This document shows, one piece after another, positions 11,093 to 26,000 of a stretch of 64,000 nt of DNA. How positions within the stretch are numbered: the stretch's first letter is position 1; every line of letters begins with the position of its first letter. The translations under genes were made by a program, and so were the position numbers. The notes under the pieces are model-generated. The model did no database searches and was not told the origin of the DNA. It saw only the letters and a list, made by a program, of their open reading frames with translations. Origin of the DNA: Scatophagus argus (taxonomy: Eukaryota; Chordata; Actinopteri; Scatophagidae); the NCBI RefSeq assembly GCF_020382885.2, contig NC_058496.1, positions 15,976,501 through 16,040,500 of the forward strand. The letters run 5' to 3'.

Positions 11093-14000
11093 TCTCATTC
11101 CCCTGGACAGATGGGATAGGGTAGATGTTTTTTAACCTGCTAAAACAATGGAGGCAAGGCCCTGCATTTTGTCTTCTGAGTGTTGTATTTGGAGGTTGTT
11201 TTCACCCCTTGTGTAAACTGGTAAGCTTCAGCTCTGCCCAGAACTTGTATTTACAACAATAGATGTACTTTGTGCTTGGCTCTGTTACCATCCTGGCATA
11301 AGTAGCAGCAGCCAGTGTCATCTTACTGTCGCAGAGCTCGGCGACTGGGCCAATGATTGGGCCAGCCGGGTCACAGCTTTGGGACTGCAAGACCCAGGCA
11401 GCCATCTTGGCCCTTTGCCACATCTTAATTTGGTCTGGTTGTGTTATTCACCCCTCAGTCACACACTCAAACCCACCCCACCCACCCCACCCTCTCCACA
11501 CAGAGCCACAAAACCGTCATTATGCTCCTGCACTGTCCTCCTCCTCAGACTTCTCCAATTAAACATGGAGATGAGCATCGTTGTAGTTTTGAAAAGGTTT
11601 GAGCGTTTCAGTTCATCAAGTAGTCAAGTTTCTGTTGGTCAAGCTAAACATGTTGCCGGTAAAATCCAGCATAAGGTGAACAATAACACATTTTCTTAGA
11701 CCCTCTCAATTAAACTCAGTGGCCCCTCTTTCTCTTGAAATTTTATCATGTCAAGCCCAAGCCCAGATAACATCACGTGACCATTTTCACAGGCTGAATA
11801 CCAGGTTTGCCAGGCTAATGTCAGTCCTTTTTCATGAACCTCCTGCAAGAATTCTCCAAGACTGATGAGTTAGTGGTGCAACTCTTGTGAAGAAGTACAT
11901 TTGGCTTTATGAGGAACTGAAAGGTGAACAGAGTGGAACACAGAAAAATAAGTGCAACCAGGCGGAGCCTGTTTGAAGCTTAGCGTGAGCTTTTTCCTTC
12001 TTCAAAGAAAGCGGCTCAAGGTCTCACAGTGTCAAGTGTATTAGCCTATTTGACTAATGCAGTGAAGTATTAAGTTATGCATTTTTAATTATTAAATGTT
12101 CTGCTGTCAAAAGATATAAACAATATTTTAGAGTCTACAAGCGAAAGCAAAAGCTCACTTCATTCTCGACAGAATTACAACTTGTTTTCACCTCAGTTGA
12201 AAAAGCCGCCACTCTTGAACTGGAGTGTTAGGTTCCAGGTCAAGTATTGGATGCTTCACTTTTATATAGTCTTACAGAGATGCCTACTTGAAATGCCATA
12301 CCATAAATACCATCTATTCCTCATATCTGGCCTGCCTGGCCCACTGAGATTCTGCCCGAAGTTTATCTCCCAAGAGCTTCGAGGAGGCCTCTCATTTACT
12401 GCAGAGGCTTGGCAGCAGCAGAGAGCAGTGACAGAGCCGAGCCAATCCAGACCAGGAAAAATTCCAATGGCACAATGGCCAGAATCAAAGGAGAGCTGCT
12501 CTCTGCCCATAGAGATGAAAGATGTCTGGCTGGCTCGGAAGGACGCTGCAGGGAGATCACATACCTTCAGCATCAGTTTAGTCAGCATGATGAAAAAATC
12601 CAACTGATTTCTGACAACCTGTTGATTGCAAGGAGTCACATGATGAGGAGGTTTTAGGATTTAGGCCTGGATTTTGTATGGATGAGGCCAGTTGAGCAAG
12701 ATGCAAGCATACTGCAGAAATTCCTCTAGTTTGTAAGCAGAGACACAAAAGCCTGACCCTGTACAGAGGCCTTTATAAACTTGTTTGCTTTTATTCCATT
12801 GGACAGTAAATTGTTGGTTTCTGTCTTAAAAAAACAGAACTGTTTTGAAAATGTTCTCCAAATGTATAAACCCAAAAGTCAGACCAAAAGGAAAAATATT
12901 ATTACTCAGACTCTTGTGATTGTTGGGGCTGTTTAGCGTATGATTTTTTTACTATATATATATCAGAGTTTGTATCACTATTTGCTGTTGTCTTTATTGG
13001 AGCAGGTAAACACGAGAACTCTTCCTCAGTAACCTGCGCTCTGAAATTAGCAAAGTTTCACAGTTGCATTGTATGGATCTGTAAATGCCTGGTCAACAGA
13101 CGAATAAATAAGTTTGACAATCAGACAGACATTTGATGCTTGACAGCTTTCAATGATGATATGAAAAAATATTTGAAAAAATATTGAGGTTTGATACTTA
13201 TTGCCACAAGCATCGTTGCTCTGACAAACCTGGCTACATACGCGTACCTGCGCTTACCACCTGTCCATCACCGCTGACTCTTGCAGTTTCTTTATTGTTG
13301 ACAGTAGTTTACAATGTCATTGTGAGCCTGAATGTTTGAACTTGTTTGAACGTACTACCAGTGTGGACATCAAACTGTTTAAGATCTAAAAATGACAACC
13401 TTTATCGAGACTTTGCAGTACAACAAACAGAGTCTTTAATTCCTTGCTGGTATGTGCAGTGACTGCGGCAGTATGCAGCCACTTCAATGAAAGTGAGCCC
13501 TTGTCTCTCCGGTTCCACGGATTCCTTAATGGCACCTCTGTTTGCTTCAGTGAGATGAGTCTATCTTAAGATAGACTCTCTCTCTCACACACACACACAC
13601 ACAAATCGCCATTCAGAGCCAGGAAACAGCCCCTGAGTGACCCGAGGGAAGAAAAGGTGCTGTATCTGATCATATCATCACACAATGAGAAATGCACAGT
13701 GCAGAGCTTTTATATGGCCGCTGCCGCCGGTGTAGTGTTCCCTTTGGCAAGAGTTCGGCCGGTGAGAGGGCTGATTGTCAGAGTGTTCTGGCTGAATGAA
13801 GAGACTTGGTGGTAGGGAGCCTCTGTGCCAATGATTAGTGATATTTGAGCTTCCCTGGTTGGCATATGCCAAGACAAATCACATAAACTTTGATCGCAGG
13901 CTGAGAGGAGTCACAGTCAGTATGTGTGTGTGAGAGAGAGAGAGATAAAGACACTGAGCATATTCCAAACCACACTTCCTCATTTCTTTCAGCCAGACCA

Positions 14001-17000
14001 CCTGTCTGTGTGTTATAGTATAACAACTAAAAGGGACGTGACTCACCCACACAGCAGCATGTTCCATAATACCCATGATTACTTGTGGTTTTGCCCATTC
14101 AGTTAAGCACAGGAACAGATCGACTTTGTCTGGCAGGTGTGCTTTTTGCTTTCAGTCACTCTCACTGGCTGATATGCGCTCACTCACTGGATATTTAGGG
14201 GAAGTGAGTGTGATGATGCCTTTGTAGTGAAAGAGAGCAGCTTGTTTGGTGAAGCAGCAAAACAGATTCTGAGACTGATACCAATCATAGCATCTGTCAC
14301 ACAGGGGAAAAAATGTTTCCTCAAGGCTTATCCACACATGACAAGTTGCAGAATTTGAGCCAGGATTGTTGGGAGGGGTCAAATTTACTCTTTAATACTG
14401 TTCTAAGGATTTGGCTGAATGAATAGACCCTGGTTTGCGAGGCACATTTACCAGTAGCTATATAAAAGCCAAAAGATAATTTTGTAGTTTGGCTAACTTC
14501 AAAATAGCCATATAAACAACATATAAAATCTAAAAATGCAGAGTGTGCCAAAAGTCAGCTCCTGGTCTTGACTTCTGGGGAGCAAATGGATGCTTAGACG
14601 ATGCAGTGATAAGACATTTTGGCTAAAACCTTGAAGTTGGCAACCGTAGTGTCCAGTTGCACTGTCGGACACACCTTCAAGCACAAGTAGAGCATTAAAG
14701 TGGTTCCCAGCCTCGTAAAGTAGGCAGAGGCAGAAGTCATTCTAGTTGCTGTGACTCTCAAGACATGCACTCACACACAAACACACACTGAGTGGTTGGT
14801 CCCTGGGGGAGCTGGCTGTTTCCCATGGGCTGTGTCCATAATAATAACGGTCTCAAATAAACAGGGTCTCTAATGAAGTCTGCCAGATGTGGGCTGGCCA
14901 GGTCAGCTCTCCTGTACGATTAGAGAGGAAGGAAAAGAAGGATGGATGTAAGGAGAGGGATAGAGGGGCAGAGTTTCCCCTGTAATTTCTGTAGCCAGTG
15001 GGGATTTGGTGGTAACTCTGGTTTCAGTTCCACAACAAACAACAGCCCCGTTTTTTTGTGGCAGCTTTGGTTTTAGTGGAAGAGCTATTTTTATTTCAGT
15101 ACGAGGCTCGCTTCGTGTGATTCAAACTGTATGTAAGTGTGCATTTTATAATGCTGGATTTCTCTACCAGTGGTGGCATTGTCACCGTGGTCAGCCATTA
15201 TATGCTGCTGGAAAAACACAAGCGAGTGCAAAAAAAAAAAAATAAATAAATAAATAGAAGAAAGGAAAAACAGGAGGCAAGGAGAGGAGAGAGGCCCCCC
15301 TTGGGCAAATGCTTTTAAAACAGATCAGCCAAGACTAAAGGGGACTTAGCCCAGGCACAGGACCAAACAGCCAGGAAATGAGAACGAGTGGTGGGGAGCC
15401 AGGAGAGATGAGGGGAGGGGTGGCCAGAGGTACAAACGTACTCCACTAACACAGTTTGATCTGGATGAAAGCGCTTCCTCGCTGAAGGAGACACCTGAGA
15501 GAGAAAGACTTTGACATAACAGTCTTAAGGTATTATCACAACTTGTGTCTTATTTACATCTTTTGGCCATCCTCTGTGAGATGTGGAAGCTTGGCAAACT
15601 GTACTCAAACAAAATCTGAGAAGAGAAAGCCAAAGCACTATCAGTCACTCATTTGGTCTATGAAAATACTGAAAATGCCCATCATAATTTCCTAAAGCTC
15701 AAGATGATATCTTGAGCTTTATTTTTTAATGACTTTTTTGCCCAACTGACTCAAAAACGTCAGAATAGCCAATTTACAATGAACATAAATCACACACTTC
15801 ACAAGGACAGCTCAGCAGCGGACTGAATTTTCTGATGATCAGCTAATCAATTGTTTGTTTCTACTTCAACCATGGCTTGCTGCAATAGCTAGTAATTTGG
15901 GAATAGTTGGGATACGCACAGCTTTTCGTGCAGTGAAGGATTGCTGAGCTTTTGGATGCTTTCACCCTCACTTTTACATACAGATAAAGAATAAATTGAT
16001 TTAGCCTGCTAAAACTCTCTGGCCGTCTCCTGGCTTGTGTTTGTTGCTGCATCAGACCTTAGCAATCACTTTGTCAAATACAGTGTCATAAATGATGGAA
16101 AGATGTAAATGTGAATATAATCCAAGTTTAAGTTGCTTTACTTGCACCCTAAACATTAGTTGTGCTAAAATGTATAAAAGGATTATTTAGAATGATCTGA
16201 AATAATCCTAATTATTATATCACTTACTGAAATGGAACCAGACACTGATTCTCTCTCACACAGAGCTTTTCACGGCACAGTAATTTAATAAATGCGCAAC
16301 CTAATTCACTAATCTTCTTAAAATGGATTCGGATTGGGGCCCGTACAGCTGCCAAAATCTGTGTTCTCATTCTAGGTTTTTATTTGTGTACAGTGCACAT
16401 GTGTAGCCCACATATTACATTCAAAGCCTCTGTCCCCGTTTGTGTGTGACCTTGGAAAGATGGCAGATGGCAGATTGGCCCGACACTGAGGAAAACCCCT
16501 TTAGAGTGACGCCTGGCCAAGGGTCAGATGTCACCCCAACATCTGCTGCAGGCTCAGGCCGCCGCCCGGCCCTGTTATACATCCCATCAGTGTGTCTCAG
16601 ACCTGTTGCCATAGGCTGCTGTGTCAGTGGTGGAAGAAGAGACAGCCCAGAAGTGAGCACAGAGGAGAACAATGAGGACTACTGGGGCACGGATGACAGA
16701 AAAGATAATAACAGTATCGGCCTTACCACAGAGATAATTTCACTGCTGTCCTGCAGTTATGTGATACCCCCCAAACACCTGATATATCTGATTTGTGCTC
16801 CTCTTTTCATGTCTTCTTTATTTACCTTTCCAGCAGCCCGGTTTACCTGCTGCTGTGGAGATTATCCCACTCGCCAGGCCAGCAGATTTCTCTTGTTGAA
16901 GCAGCTGCTTTGCTCTGTTTGTTTTGAATACAGTCAAGACTCCATAAAAGAGTCGTTGAATATCTTTTGTCTTGCATCCCCTACTTTATACGTTTGTGCT

Positions 17001-20000
17001 CTCATTGAGGCAGTTAAGCCTGATGCCTGTAAAAGCTGTTTTGTGCTGAGCGTGTATTTGACATGCTCCTGCCAAACTAAAGAGCAAACTGTTACCCTTC
17101 TTTGCCTAGCGTGTGCTACAGTTGACTTATTACTAGCACCTCGGCCAGAGTGCGTTTGGATAGTACGTCCACGTGCACCGAGGTAAGGGCACAGGGGCTC
17201 TATCTGTTTGTCTTTTAGGCCTTGGTGTGAGACCCTGGGCTGTTTTGCAACAGCAGATGCCAGGTTTCAGGTTTTTTCAAGTAACCATAAAGGGAGGCTG
17301 CCAGTGACTGTCGGGTTAAGAATCAGGACAGGAGACTCTTTAGAGTAAACACCAAAATTCCTTCTGAACTGGCAACCCCTTTCAGTCTCTCTCAAAAACC
17401 CAACCAAACTGGTTTCGGTTTCCTTTCTTTCAGGCTCTTTTGTTTGTCCCACTGCTTGTGTGTGTTTTGGATTTTAAGCTTTGTCTTTGCCTTGTGCTTG
17501 GCCTCAAACATCACAGACCACTAAAAAGGTTCAGAGTAACTTGGAAGAAGGTTTTGGGTGAGTGAGCAGGAGTCAGTTGAGACTTATAAATCCTAATGTG
17601 CTGTCTTACAAATGAAAAGGGAAAAGAAAGTGCCAGCAACCATACAGCTTTGAAGAGAGGAAGTAAAACCAGTGATGAGAAAAAAGGGGGGAAAATTTGA
17701 TCCATATAACGAATAAAGAGACAGAGAGGGAGAAACAGGAGGAGAAGGCGAGGGAAGAGGAGGTGTAACAGCTGAATACTCTCTGGCCTGTGGTCAACTC
17801 TGAATGGGGAAGAAAAACAATGGGCCCACTCATCCTTGGCTCTCTGTCACTCTCGTTTTTCATTTCTCTGCCAAGTAGTGGCTGGCCATTCAGATACCAG
17901 CACTGCAAAAAATGTCAAGATGTCCTTGAAGGGAGTGGTGAGTCTGAAGTAAAAAATATGATGTTATTGAAAAAAAAACATGCTAGTAATTTCATGTAAA
18001 TTTCAAGTCAAATCGATGTTGATCTTAAATCTTTATATATAGATAAATACTTCTTCCTGGCCTGTATGAAAACTTTTCTCCAGCAAAAACTCACACACAC
18101 TAACACTTCCACTCAAAATGACAAATTCATGATTTTGTTTTTTGGCTGAGCATGGCCCCTGTCTGTGTCTAGGCTTGAGGACAGTAGTAGGATGGGGTGC
18201 CATGGAGAGGAAGGAGGCGAAGTGGTGGGATCGGGGATGTGGGAGGAGGGGGGGGTGAATGGCCGGGGCAGCAGCTGCTGTCTCCTCATTAACATGCGCA
18301 CCTGCTCCTTGCGGCCTTTTTCCAGCAAGCTCGTGTGGCGCCTCACGACCTCAGCACCCGCCACCACTGAGACCTAAACTGGACTGGCCTTCTAGCAGGC
18401 AGATCTGCTGCCGCTCCCCGCCCCCCCCAACTTGATCTCTCCCTCACACACACACCAATATACAATTGAATATCATCGACATCTTATTCAGTCTGGGTTG
18501 TATGCATTTAAAACATGTTACACTCTTTCATGAGATGAAAAGGTCAAAGTTTCTACTTAATGATTTTCGGCTATATAATTATTCAACTAATAAAAAAGAG
18601 ATTTTTTTATTTGCATGTAACTGATGTGACTTTCACTACTTGTTTGACCTTAATGCTACAATGATCCCACGCTAAATGACACTCAGCCAAGGTAGCACTC
18701 TGTGCTCTCTACGTGGTGACATGCCACCACTCAATACTACTGTTTATGCAGTGGGCAGCCTAGCATGTGATGTTTTCTTTTCCTTACCACAGTCCTAAGG
18801 CTGCCTAATCCCCCGAGAGGGAGACCCTGTCTAAACACACGCCTGTCCCTACAGAGGGGCCACGGCACACACACACACACACATAAACACTGGACCCCCT
18901 GGGAATGTTTGGGGACATGGTGCTGCCAGCCCCTCAGGGCTAACAGACTTGCTGGCTCTGGTCAGGTATTTGAGAGTGACGGCGGGTTTTAATGTCATGA
19001 GAAGGCCACTTTGATGTCGGCAGGATGTTTTATGCACAGTGTTGTTTCTGTACAACATAACAATATTCAAATAGAATTGTTTTTTGTTTGTGCTACAAAA
19101 AAGCCTCCAAAACAAAACAAAACATTGATTTCTAGACATTCCATCTGTAATTTTTCTCTCTTTCCAAAAATCTTTCTTGGCAGAGGTTGTGCCTTACTGT
19201 CTTCTGTTTCATCCTCTTCCCATCTCTTGTTTGATGCTTGAGCAAGTTCTTTCTGAGGAGGGAAGAATAACAAGCACTGAGGTGGTGGCATGGTGCTTTG
19301 AAGTTGCCATAATGTTGGCTTGCAGCTCAAACACTGTGGCATAGATGCAGCCTTGTCCTCGGGATGAATGATTGCTGACAAAAGGGTCAAAACCAGTGCG
19401 TTTCAGTCCCGCTGACGAGTTCCATGATGGCTGTTTTTCTCCTGTCTCAACTCTTGGAAAGGACGGATTAGGAACAAGAATTCCAAATACTGTCCTTTTT
19501 TTGTTCTTGTCTCTTCTGCTATTGAACAGATACTTTGTTCTTTGTAATGACCAACCCTCCGTGGCCACCCAGCGTTGTTGACAACAGCATTGAATCTGTG
19601 AAGATGATGAATATGGGGATGTAATGTAGCAGGTCCGAGGTGGTTGGAACTGGTGTCAAATAGAGCTACATAAAGGGCTTGGTGCTGGACCTCAATACTT
19701 TGTTACCGACAGAAATGTGTCTGTACTACACTCTGTATTGAAACTGTCAGTTGGTAGTGAAGGCATACATATATATACTCTTGTCATCACAAGGTTGTCA
19801 GGTGACCAGTGGAGAATTCAGGAAGTCACTGCATCCGGTCAAGAAATAGTTTCACACACAACGCCCATGGATCCATTTTTCCAGTCTTCAGTTTTTATAC
19901 GGAGTAAACAAATGAGATATATGTGTTAATTACTGAGCTTTAGACAGCTGGTAGGTAGATTTTGAGTCTTATAACTTTCAGGCAGGAGAGGGAATACTCG

Positions 20001-23000
20001 TGTTTCTATTCCCGTTGAACTAATCATTTCATCACATATTCACAGATTCAAAATTTAATTATTTAGATTGTAGACCTTTAGGCAAAGTTCTTGTACGACT
20101 GCTTGTGTGGCGACAACATTTAATATTTCAGGAGTCTGGCCTCTATAAGATTAATGAGATATATTAAAATTAGTTTGGCCTGACTGACCATCACCTTCAG
20201 TATTACGTGTGAATATGCATGCTGTTCTGAACTGAACGTACAAGGTCTTGTGCTTAAACTTCATACGTAATCTTCCTGTGTGTGTGTGTGTGTGTGTAAA
20301 AGACTGTACTCTGCATAGGTATGAGTGTGTGCGTGCTCCGTGTGTGTGTGGCCCCTTTGTTGAGCTGTGCGTATCCTCGGGGGACACCCTTCAACTCCTC
20401 TCATTGTAATTGTAAATGTGTGAATGTGTCCCTGTGATCCGCAGCAGCTCTGTCTCTGAGAGGGACTGAGTGGCGTTTATGGCTCGGACACAACCTGTGA
20501 GAAACATCACAGGAGTTCGTCCCCCTCCTCCCCCTGCTCAGACCACTCTGTTTTATAGCCTGAAACACATTGTTCACAAGGGGGTGACGGTAAAAAGACG
20601 AATGTCCCGTTTAAAGCATAGTTACTCATGGCGGTGTTGCCATGTTGTAAAAGCAGCAGGACGATTTCAGCTTTTGAGAGAAATGGATAGTTGGCCCTAT
20701 TGGTAAAGGCTGTTACCCAAGCAGCTGATTTATATGCATAGTCCCAGACAAAGGGATGACCCTACCTAGTAGAAAATATTGCCTTACCCCTGTGAACTCC
20801 TCAATCAGTCGTAAGCTGCAAAAGATTCAATGGATGAAACTAGTTTTTGGGAATTCCCGTTGACCAGATCCATTCATTGTAATGCTAATTTCAAGTGAGT
20901 AAATAAATAAAGATTGGACATTTATTAGAAGACCAATATGTCTTGAAAATAGAAGCTTTTTATTATATCATTAGTAAATTGCATGTGTTTATGATGTAAT
21001 GGTGGATACATAATCTTTTTACATTTTTCTTGCCTACTCAGTTAGTCTAGTTCAAGATGTTGTACTTTAAGCAATCCAGACAAACCTATAAAATGCAAGC
21101 CATCATTAGAGGGAATGTCATGCAGTAGATGTATTTCTAAAAACAAGCCCACTTCAGAAGTTATTATTTCTGTTATTTTTTAATTGTGAATAAACAATTT
21201 TGCAAAATTGTAATTAACAGCATGCATACAGGAAGTCACTGACTTTGCTTTTCCTGATAAATAACGTATCTTGTTATTGAATGGTACCTCTGATATAGTA
21301 GGTGTAGGCTAAAGATAAATACAATGACAGTCTGCTGAAGTCACTTACCTCTAATTCCTCACTTCTCAATGGCCATAAAACTGTTGCTGACCTCTCTGCT
21401 TGTGTTTTCTCAGGTGCCGGGATGGATATGTAGGAAGCAGGTGCCAGTTTCATGACCCATGCACCACCTCGCCATGCATGAATGGCGGCACGTGTCATGC
21501 TGTGCCCAAGGGGAATACTGTGGATTTCAGCTGTACCTGCAAATTGGGCTTCACCGACCGCCGCTGCCTGACGCCCATCAACAATGTCTGTATCAGTGCG
21601 CCGTGTCATAACGGAGGCACCTGCGAGCTTGAGAGTCTCCAGACCTACAAGTGCCGCTGCCCACCTGGATGGTCAGGTAAAACACCCAGCAGTATTATGA
21701 CAGAAGGGGGTCTGAGAGGTTGAAAGATGATCAACAGTGTTGAAAAACAGAAAAAAGAGCATTTGGGATTTGAATGATTGGGAGGGTTACCAAACAGGCT
21801 AAACTAGAAAGTAATATCTCTATGCCCTCAGGTAAACTGTGCCAACAAGCTGACCCCTGTGCCTCCAACCCATGTGCCAACGGTGGCCAGTGCTCCGCCA
21901 TTGAGTCCCACTACATCTGTACCTGCACGCCTTTCTTCTCAGGAAAAACCTGCAAACAGGACGTGAACGAGTGCGATACAAGCCCATCGCCCTGCAAGAA
22001 CGGCGGGGAGTGCATTAATGATGTTGGTGGTTACCGATGCAAGTGCCCGACAGAGTACACAGGCAAGCACTGCGAAAGCCGGTACCTGCCCTGCAGCCCA
22101 TCACCCTGCCTTAACGGAGGCACGTGCATCCAGAAGGGAGAGACCAGCTATGAATGCTCCTGTGTGCCAGGTAGGAACATTACACTCAATTCAGTGAGGC
22201 AACTAAGAGCAGGAGAGTCCAAAATTTACTTACTTACCACTTTATTCTATAACTTTATTATCTGCTGGAGTATAAATGCTCCACAGAAGATAAATGGTTT
22301 GCAGACAATTATGAAAAAGATGTAAAAAAAAAAAACCTGTGGTTTTATTACCAGGTTACTGAGAAAAAGTTGGTAGCTGATTAGAGAGTAGAGAGAATGA
22401 AGTACAGTAGCAGATTTAATAGCTACTGCTACTGTGACCAGTGCTAGTATGCTCCTGGCTGGCTTTTACATTAGCTGTCAGCTCAGAAACTACAGCAGTT
22501 AACCAACTACCCCTGCGAGTGGATGACAAAACGACAAGCAGGCAGGATTTTTTTTTAGATCAGAGAGCTTCAGTGAAACTTATCTATAAATATATTTATT
22601 TAATGAAATAATGATAATAGTCCTGATAAAACAGGATAGGTGGGACTAAAGGGCACAGTACAGAGAGAATTTAAAGAAGCTCAGGAACAGTTGTCGATTA
22701 ACCCTGAAAGTCCTATTTTATCCTATCCTATTTTACAAATATAGGTGATGAATTTCACAATTCCACTTTCAGGTGTCTGCTGGCCTTTACAGAGTTTGTG
22801 TTGTTATTAAGGCTTTAGTTTTTTTAAAAAAAGTTCTTTGGTTAAAAATATCGATGAAATCACCCAGATCTGTTATTTGTAAGCTGACATGAATCATGTG
22901 ATCCCATTAAGGTCAGGTTATTCATTTCTGAATGCACTCCTGAAGTCTCTCAACTTAAATTTAAATATCAGGGCCTGCTAGTTGCTGGCTAAATGATGAT

Positions 23001-26000
23001 GTCATTTAAGGCAGGGCTGTTCCTGCTTATGTTATGTGTTTGGTGTGTGTGTGTGTGTGTATTTCTGTTTTTGGTGTGTACAGTGTGTGAACAAGGCAGA
23101 GCAGGAAGGCATTGGGCTTATCGTAAGGAAATGGTCAAAGGACAACATTCTTTTCACATAGCGGAGTAAAGTAAAGCTTGCTGGGACTATGGTCCTGCCC
23201 ACCACCTCATCACCTTCACACAGACTACAGACTACCTTTGCCTTGTTTTTGTTACCACTGAGTGCAGGAATTCATGTAATAACTCTGTGTAGCAACTTGT
23301 TTTAACAAGCTATTCCCTGAAAAAGAGGGAAAAAACAAATTTATCCTTCAACACACTTCATAGTTAACTTTTAGTGAGCCGATGATCTAACTCCTCCTGG
23401 TTACCTTTGGAGTAACCTCATAGAACAATATTTTTAAGAGTGGCTTTCATGTTGTTCCTGCAAATGAAGATGCACATGTATGAACCCAAGCACGTGAATG
23501 ACAGCATACACATTGTTTCACGGTGGTAATATGTCAAGAAAAGTTGAAATTCATCAGCAAAATGCAGGCATGAAGAAAACTGCAAGCTAGTGAACTTATA
23601 TGTAAACAATGCAGGTTTCAAATATTTCAGGAAAATTGTTGGCAAGTGTTTTGTGAGGAGGGAATGCATTTAAGAACTAGTTTGTTATTTATAAAAAACA
23701 ATCTCAAACAAGGTGGTTTGTTTGTTTTTCACTTGTCATGTTAATGGACATGAAAGCTTCCTTACTGTTAAAATCAAGCCACCTGCTTTTGCTTTGTCTC
23801 TTGTAGACAAAAAAATGTGTTCAAGCGTCATGCTGTGGGCTTGTTATCAATGGATAAAAAGCAAAATAAAGTAATTATTTAAAAAGCAAAATTGCCATTT
23901 TAGGTGTGAAGCAGGAATCATGATGTAATGGAATTACTGGTATATAATGATTCTTGTCATTTCCTTTTAAATATATTGAGTCACTTTTTATTTTGCAGAA
24001 ATATCTTGTACAGCACTTTCTGACATGCTGATAACAGTCACCTTTATTAAACATATGCCTTTTAGTCAGAAGTAAACAAACAGTTGCTCAGGGAACAGGT
24101 TTTTCATAATTATGAGCAAGACTCCTGGCAGTCACAGTCATGATTTGTACTGAGCTTCATTTTTTTATGTCCATCAGGCCACATATACAGTCCAGTGGTT
24201 GTTTCTTACATAACTGTACAGCAGCATGGACGTTATTACATGACAAGGTTGCTGCAGACCTCAAGGGAAGGGAACGGCTGCCTTCTCTCTTGGCAGGAAA
24301 AAGACAGTTGGCCACATTTAACTGTAGAGAGGTTTCATTCCTTTTGCTGTTAATGGGAGCTTGACGTTTTCAAACTAGGAGGGATGAGCAAAAGGAAACC
24401 TAAAGCCTCCAGTTCATGGGAGTCTGATATTTATGTTTCTCTCGTTGCTTTAGGTTTTACAGGAAAAAACTGCAACCACAACATTGATGACTGTCCAGGT
24501 CATGAATGCCAGAATGGGGGAACATGTGTGGATGGAGTCAACACCTACAACTGCCAGTGTAAACCAGAATTTACAGGTTTGTATAGTGAAGTTAAGTAAT
24601 TGAATTTACTATCACCTGAGTATTTAGAAGGTAAACTTTGACCTTTGACCCCTTGTTCTCCCATAGGTCAGCTCTGCACAGAAGATGTTGATGAGTGCCA
24701 GCTGATGCCCAACGCCTGCCAAAATGGCGGCACATGTCACAACACCTACGGCAGCTACCAATGTGTGTGCGTGAACGGCTGGACTGGCGATGACTGCAGC
24801 GAGAACATCGATGACTGTGCCAGTGCTGCATGCCACCACGGATCCACATGTCATGACCGCGTAGCCTCTTTCTACTGTGAATGCCCCCATGGTCGCACAG
24901 GTGTTTAAATGTTTATTTCAATTTAGGGGAATTTAGCTCTCAAGACGTGACAGGAAAATGGTTTTATTTGAGAATGCAACTTACACACTTAGATTAGCGA
25001 GCTTTGACACAATCACACTTCATGGGTTGTGAAGAATACGGGAATTAACCAATTAAAACTAAAATTAAAGGCTGTAAAGTCAACATCAGTGAATGATGTC
25101 ATCCAGAGAAAGCGACATTCATTACTGCTGATCTTCGGTTTTTCCCGTGACTTTGCATAGGTTATTATCCTTCATTTTCTTCCCCAAATGCAACAAAATC
25201 TTTCAATTCTTACTTTGTCAACATCTTTCAGTCTAAGTCATCTTACCTCAACATGAGAAGCACTGGTGATTGCACTGGCACAACAGGAGGGAATATAGTA
25301 TTGGTATACAAGTGACTGGTTTGGGCGAGTTGCAGATCATTAAACATAGAAAAGTTTAAAAGAGTATTCCACTGATTTAGCATCACACTAACTAGTGCCT
25401 GTATTACCCCACAGTGCAAATCAACCATTGACAGTTTGGTTGACAATTTAGGTGTGTTACGCAAGAAGCGACTAATGTTGCTTCGAGCCACTAGCCTCAA
25501 GCTGAGATCAGGATGGGGCTACAAAGGCCTGGTAAACTCACTTATATCTGACTCCACAACCGCACATTTTTATACTTTTTTCAGACTTCATTTTTAGCAT
25601 CAACAAAAGCTGACTCAAGTGATATCACTTGAGGTGGATTTTATTTATTTATTTTAGCCGTAAAATGTTTTATACAACTTTTTCACTCCCTGTGAACAGA
25701 GTTTGATGTGTACAATCTGTGTTGTTCCCATTTTCACTGGTAGAAGTGATGGGAAGATGTTCAGTCCAGTATTAATATCTTCTGTATTGTGTTCCAGGAC
25801 TGTTGTGCCAGCTGGACGATGCCTGCATCAGCAACCCTTGTCAGAAAGGCTCCAACTGTGACACCAACCCCGTCAGCGGAAACCACTTCTGTACCTGCCC
25901 ATCAGGGTATTTCGGAGCTTCCTGTGATCAAGATGTTGACGAGTGCTCACTGGGTAAAACTTCCTGACCTGCAGACTTTTTATCTGTGTTGTCTAGTTTC

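Larger units (their letters stand above)
10548..21413 (+). other. notch1: notch1 intron 2 (10.9 kb)
   Basis: Largest intron of the gene, in the position where vertebrate Notch1 genes carry their long second intron. It holds a CT microsatellite (11047-11096), a MITE remnant (15651-15862), several CA/GT runs and three non-repetitive segments with clustered transcription-factor-like motifs (about 12330-12660, 13680-13930, 18230-18420), reported as candidate enhancers. The 248-codon open frame at 16440-17186 shows no homology I recognise. Confidence 0.9.

Noticed and set aside
12182..12639. Overlapping open frames of 141 and 125 codons on opposite strands in intron 2
   Set aside because: No homology, no splice or promoter context; overlapping openness on both strands reflects few A/T-rich stops rather than a gene.
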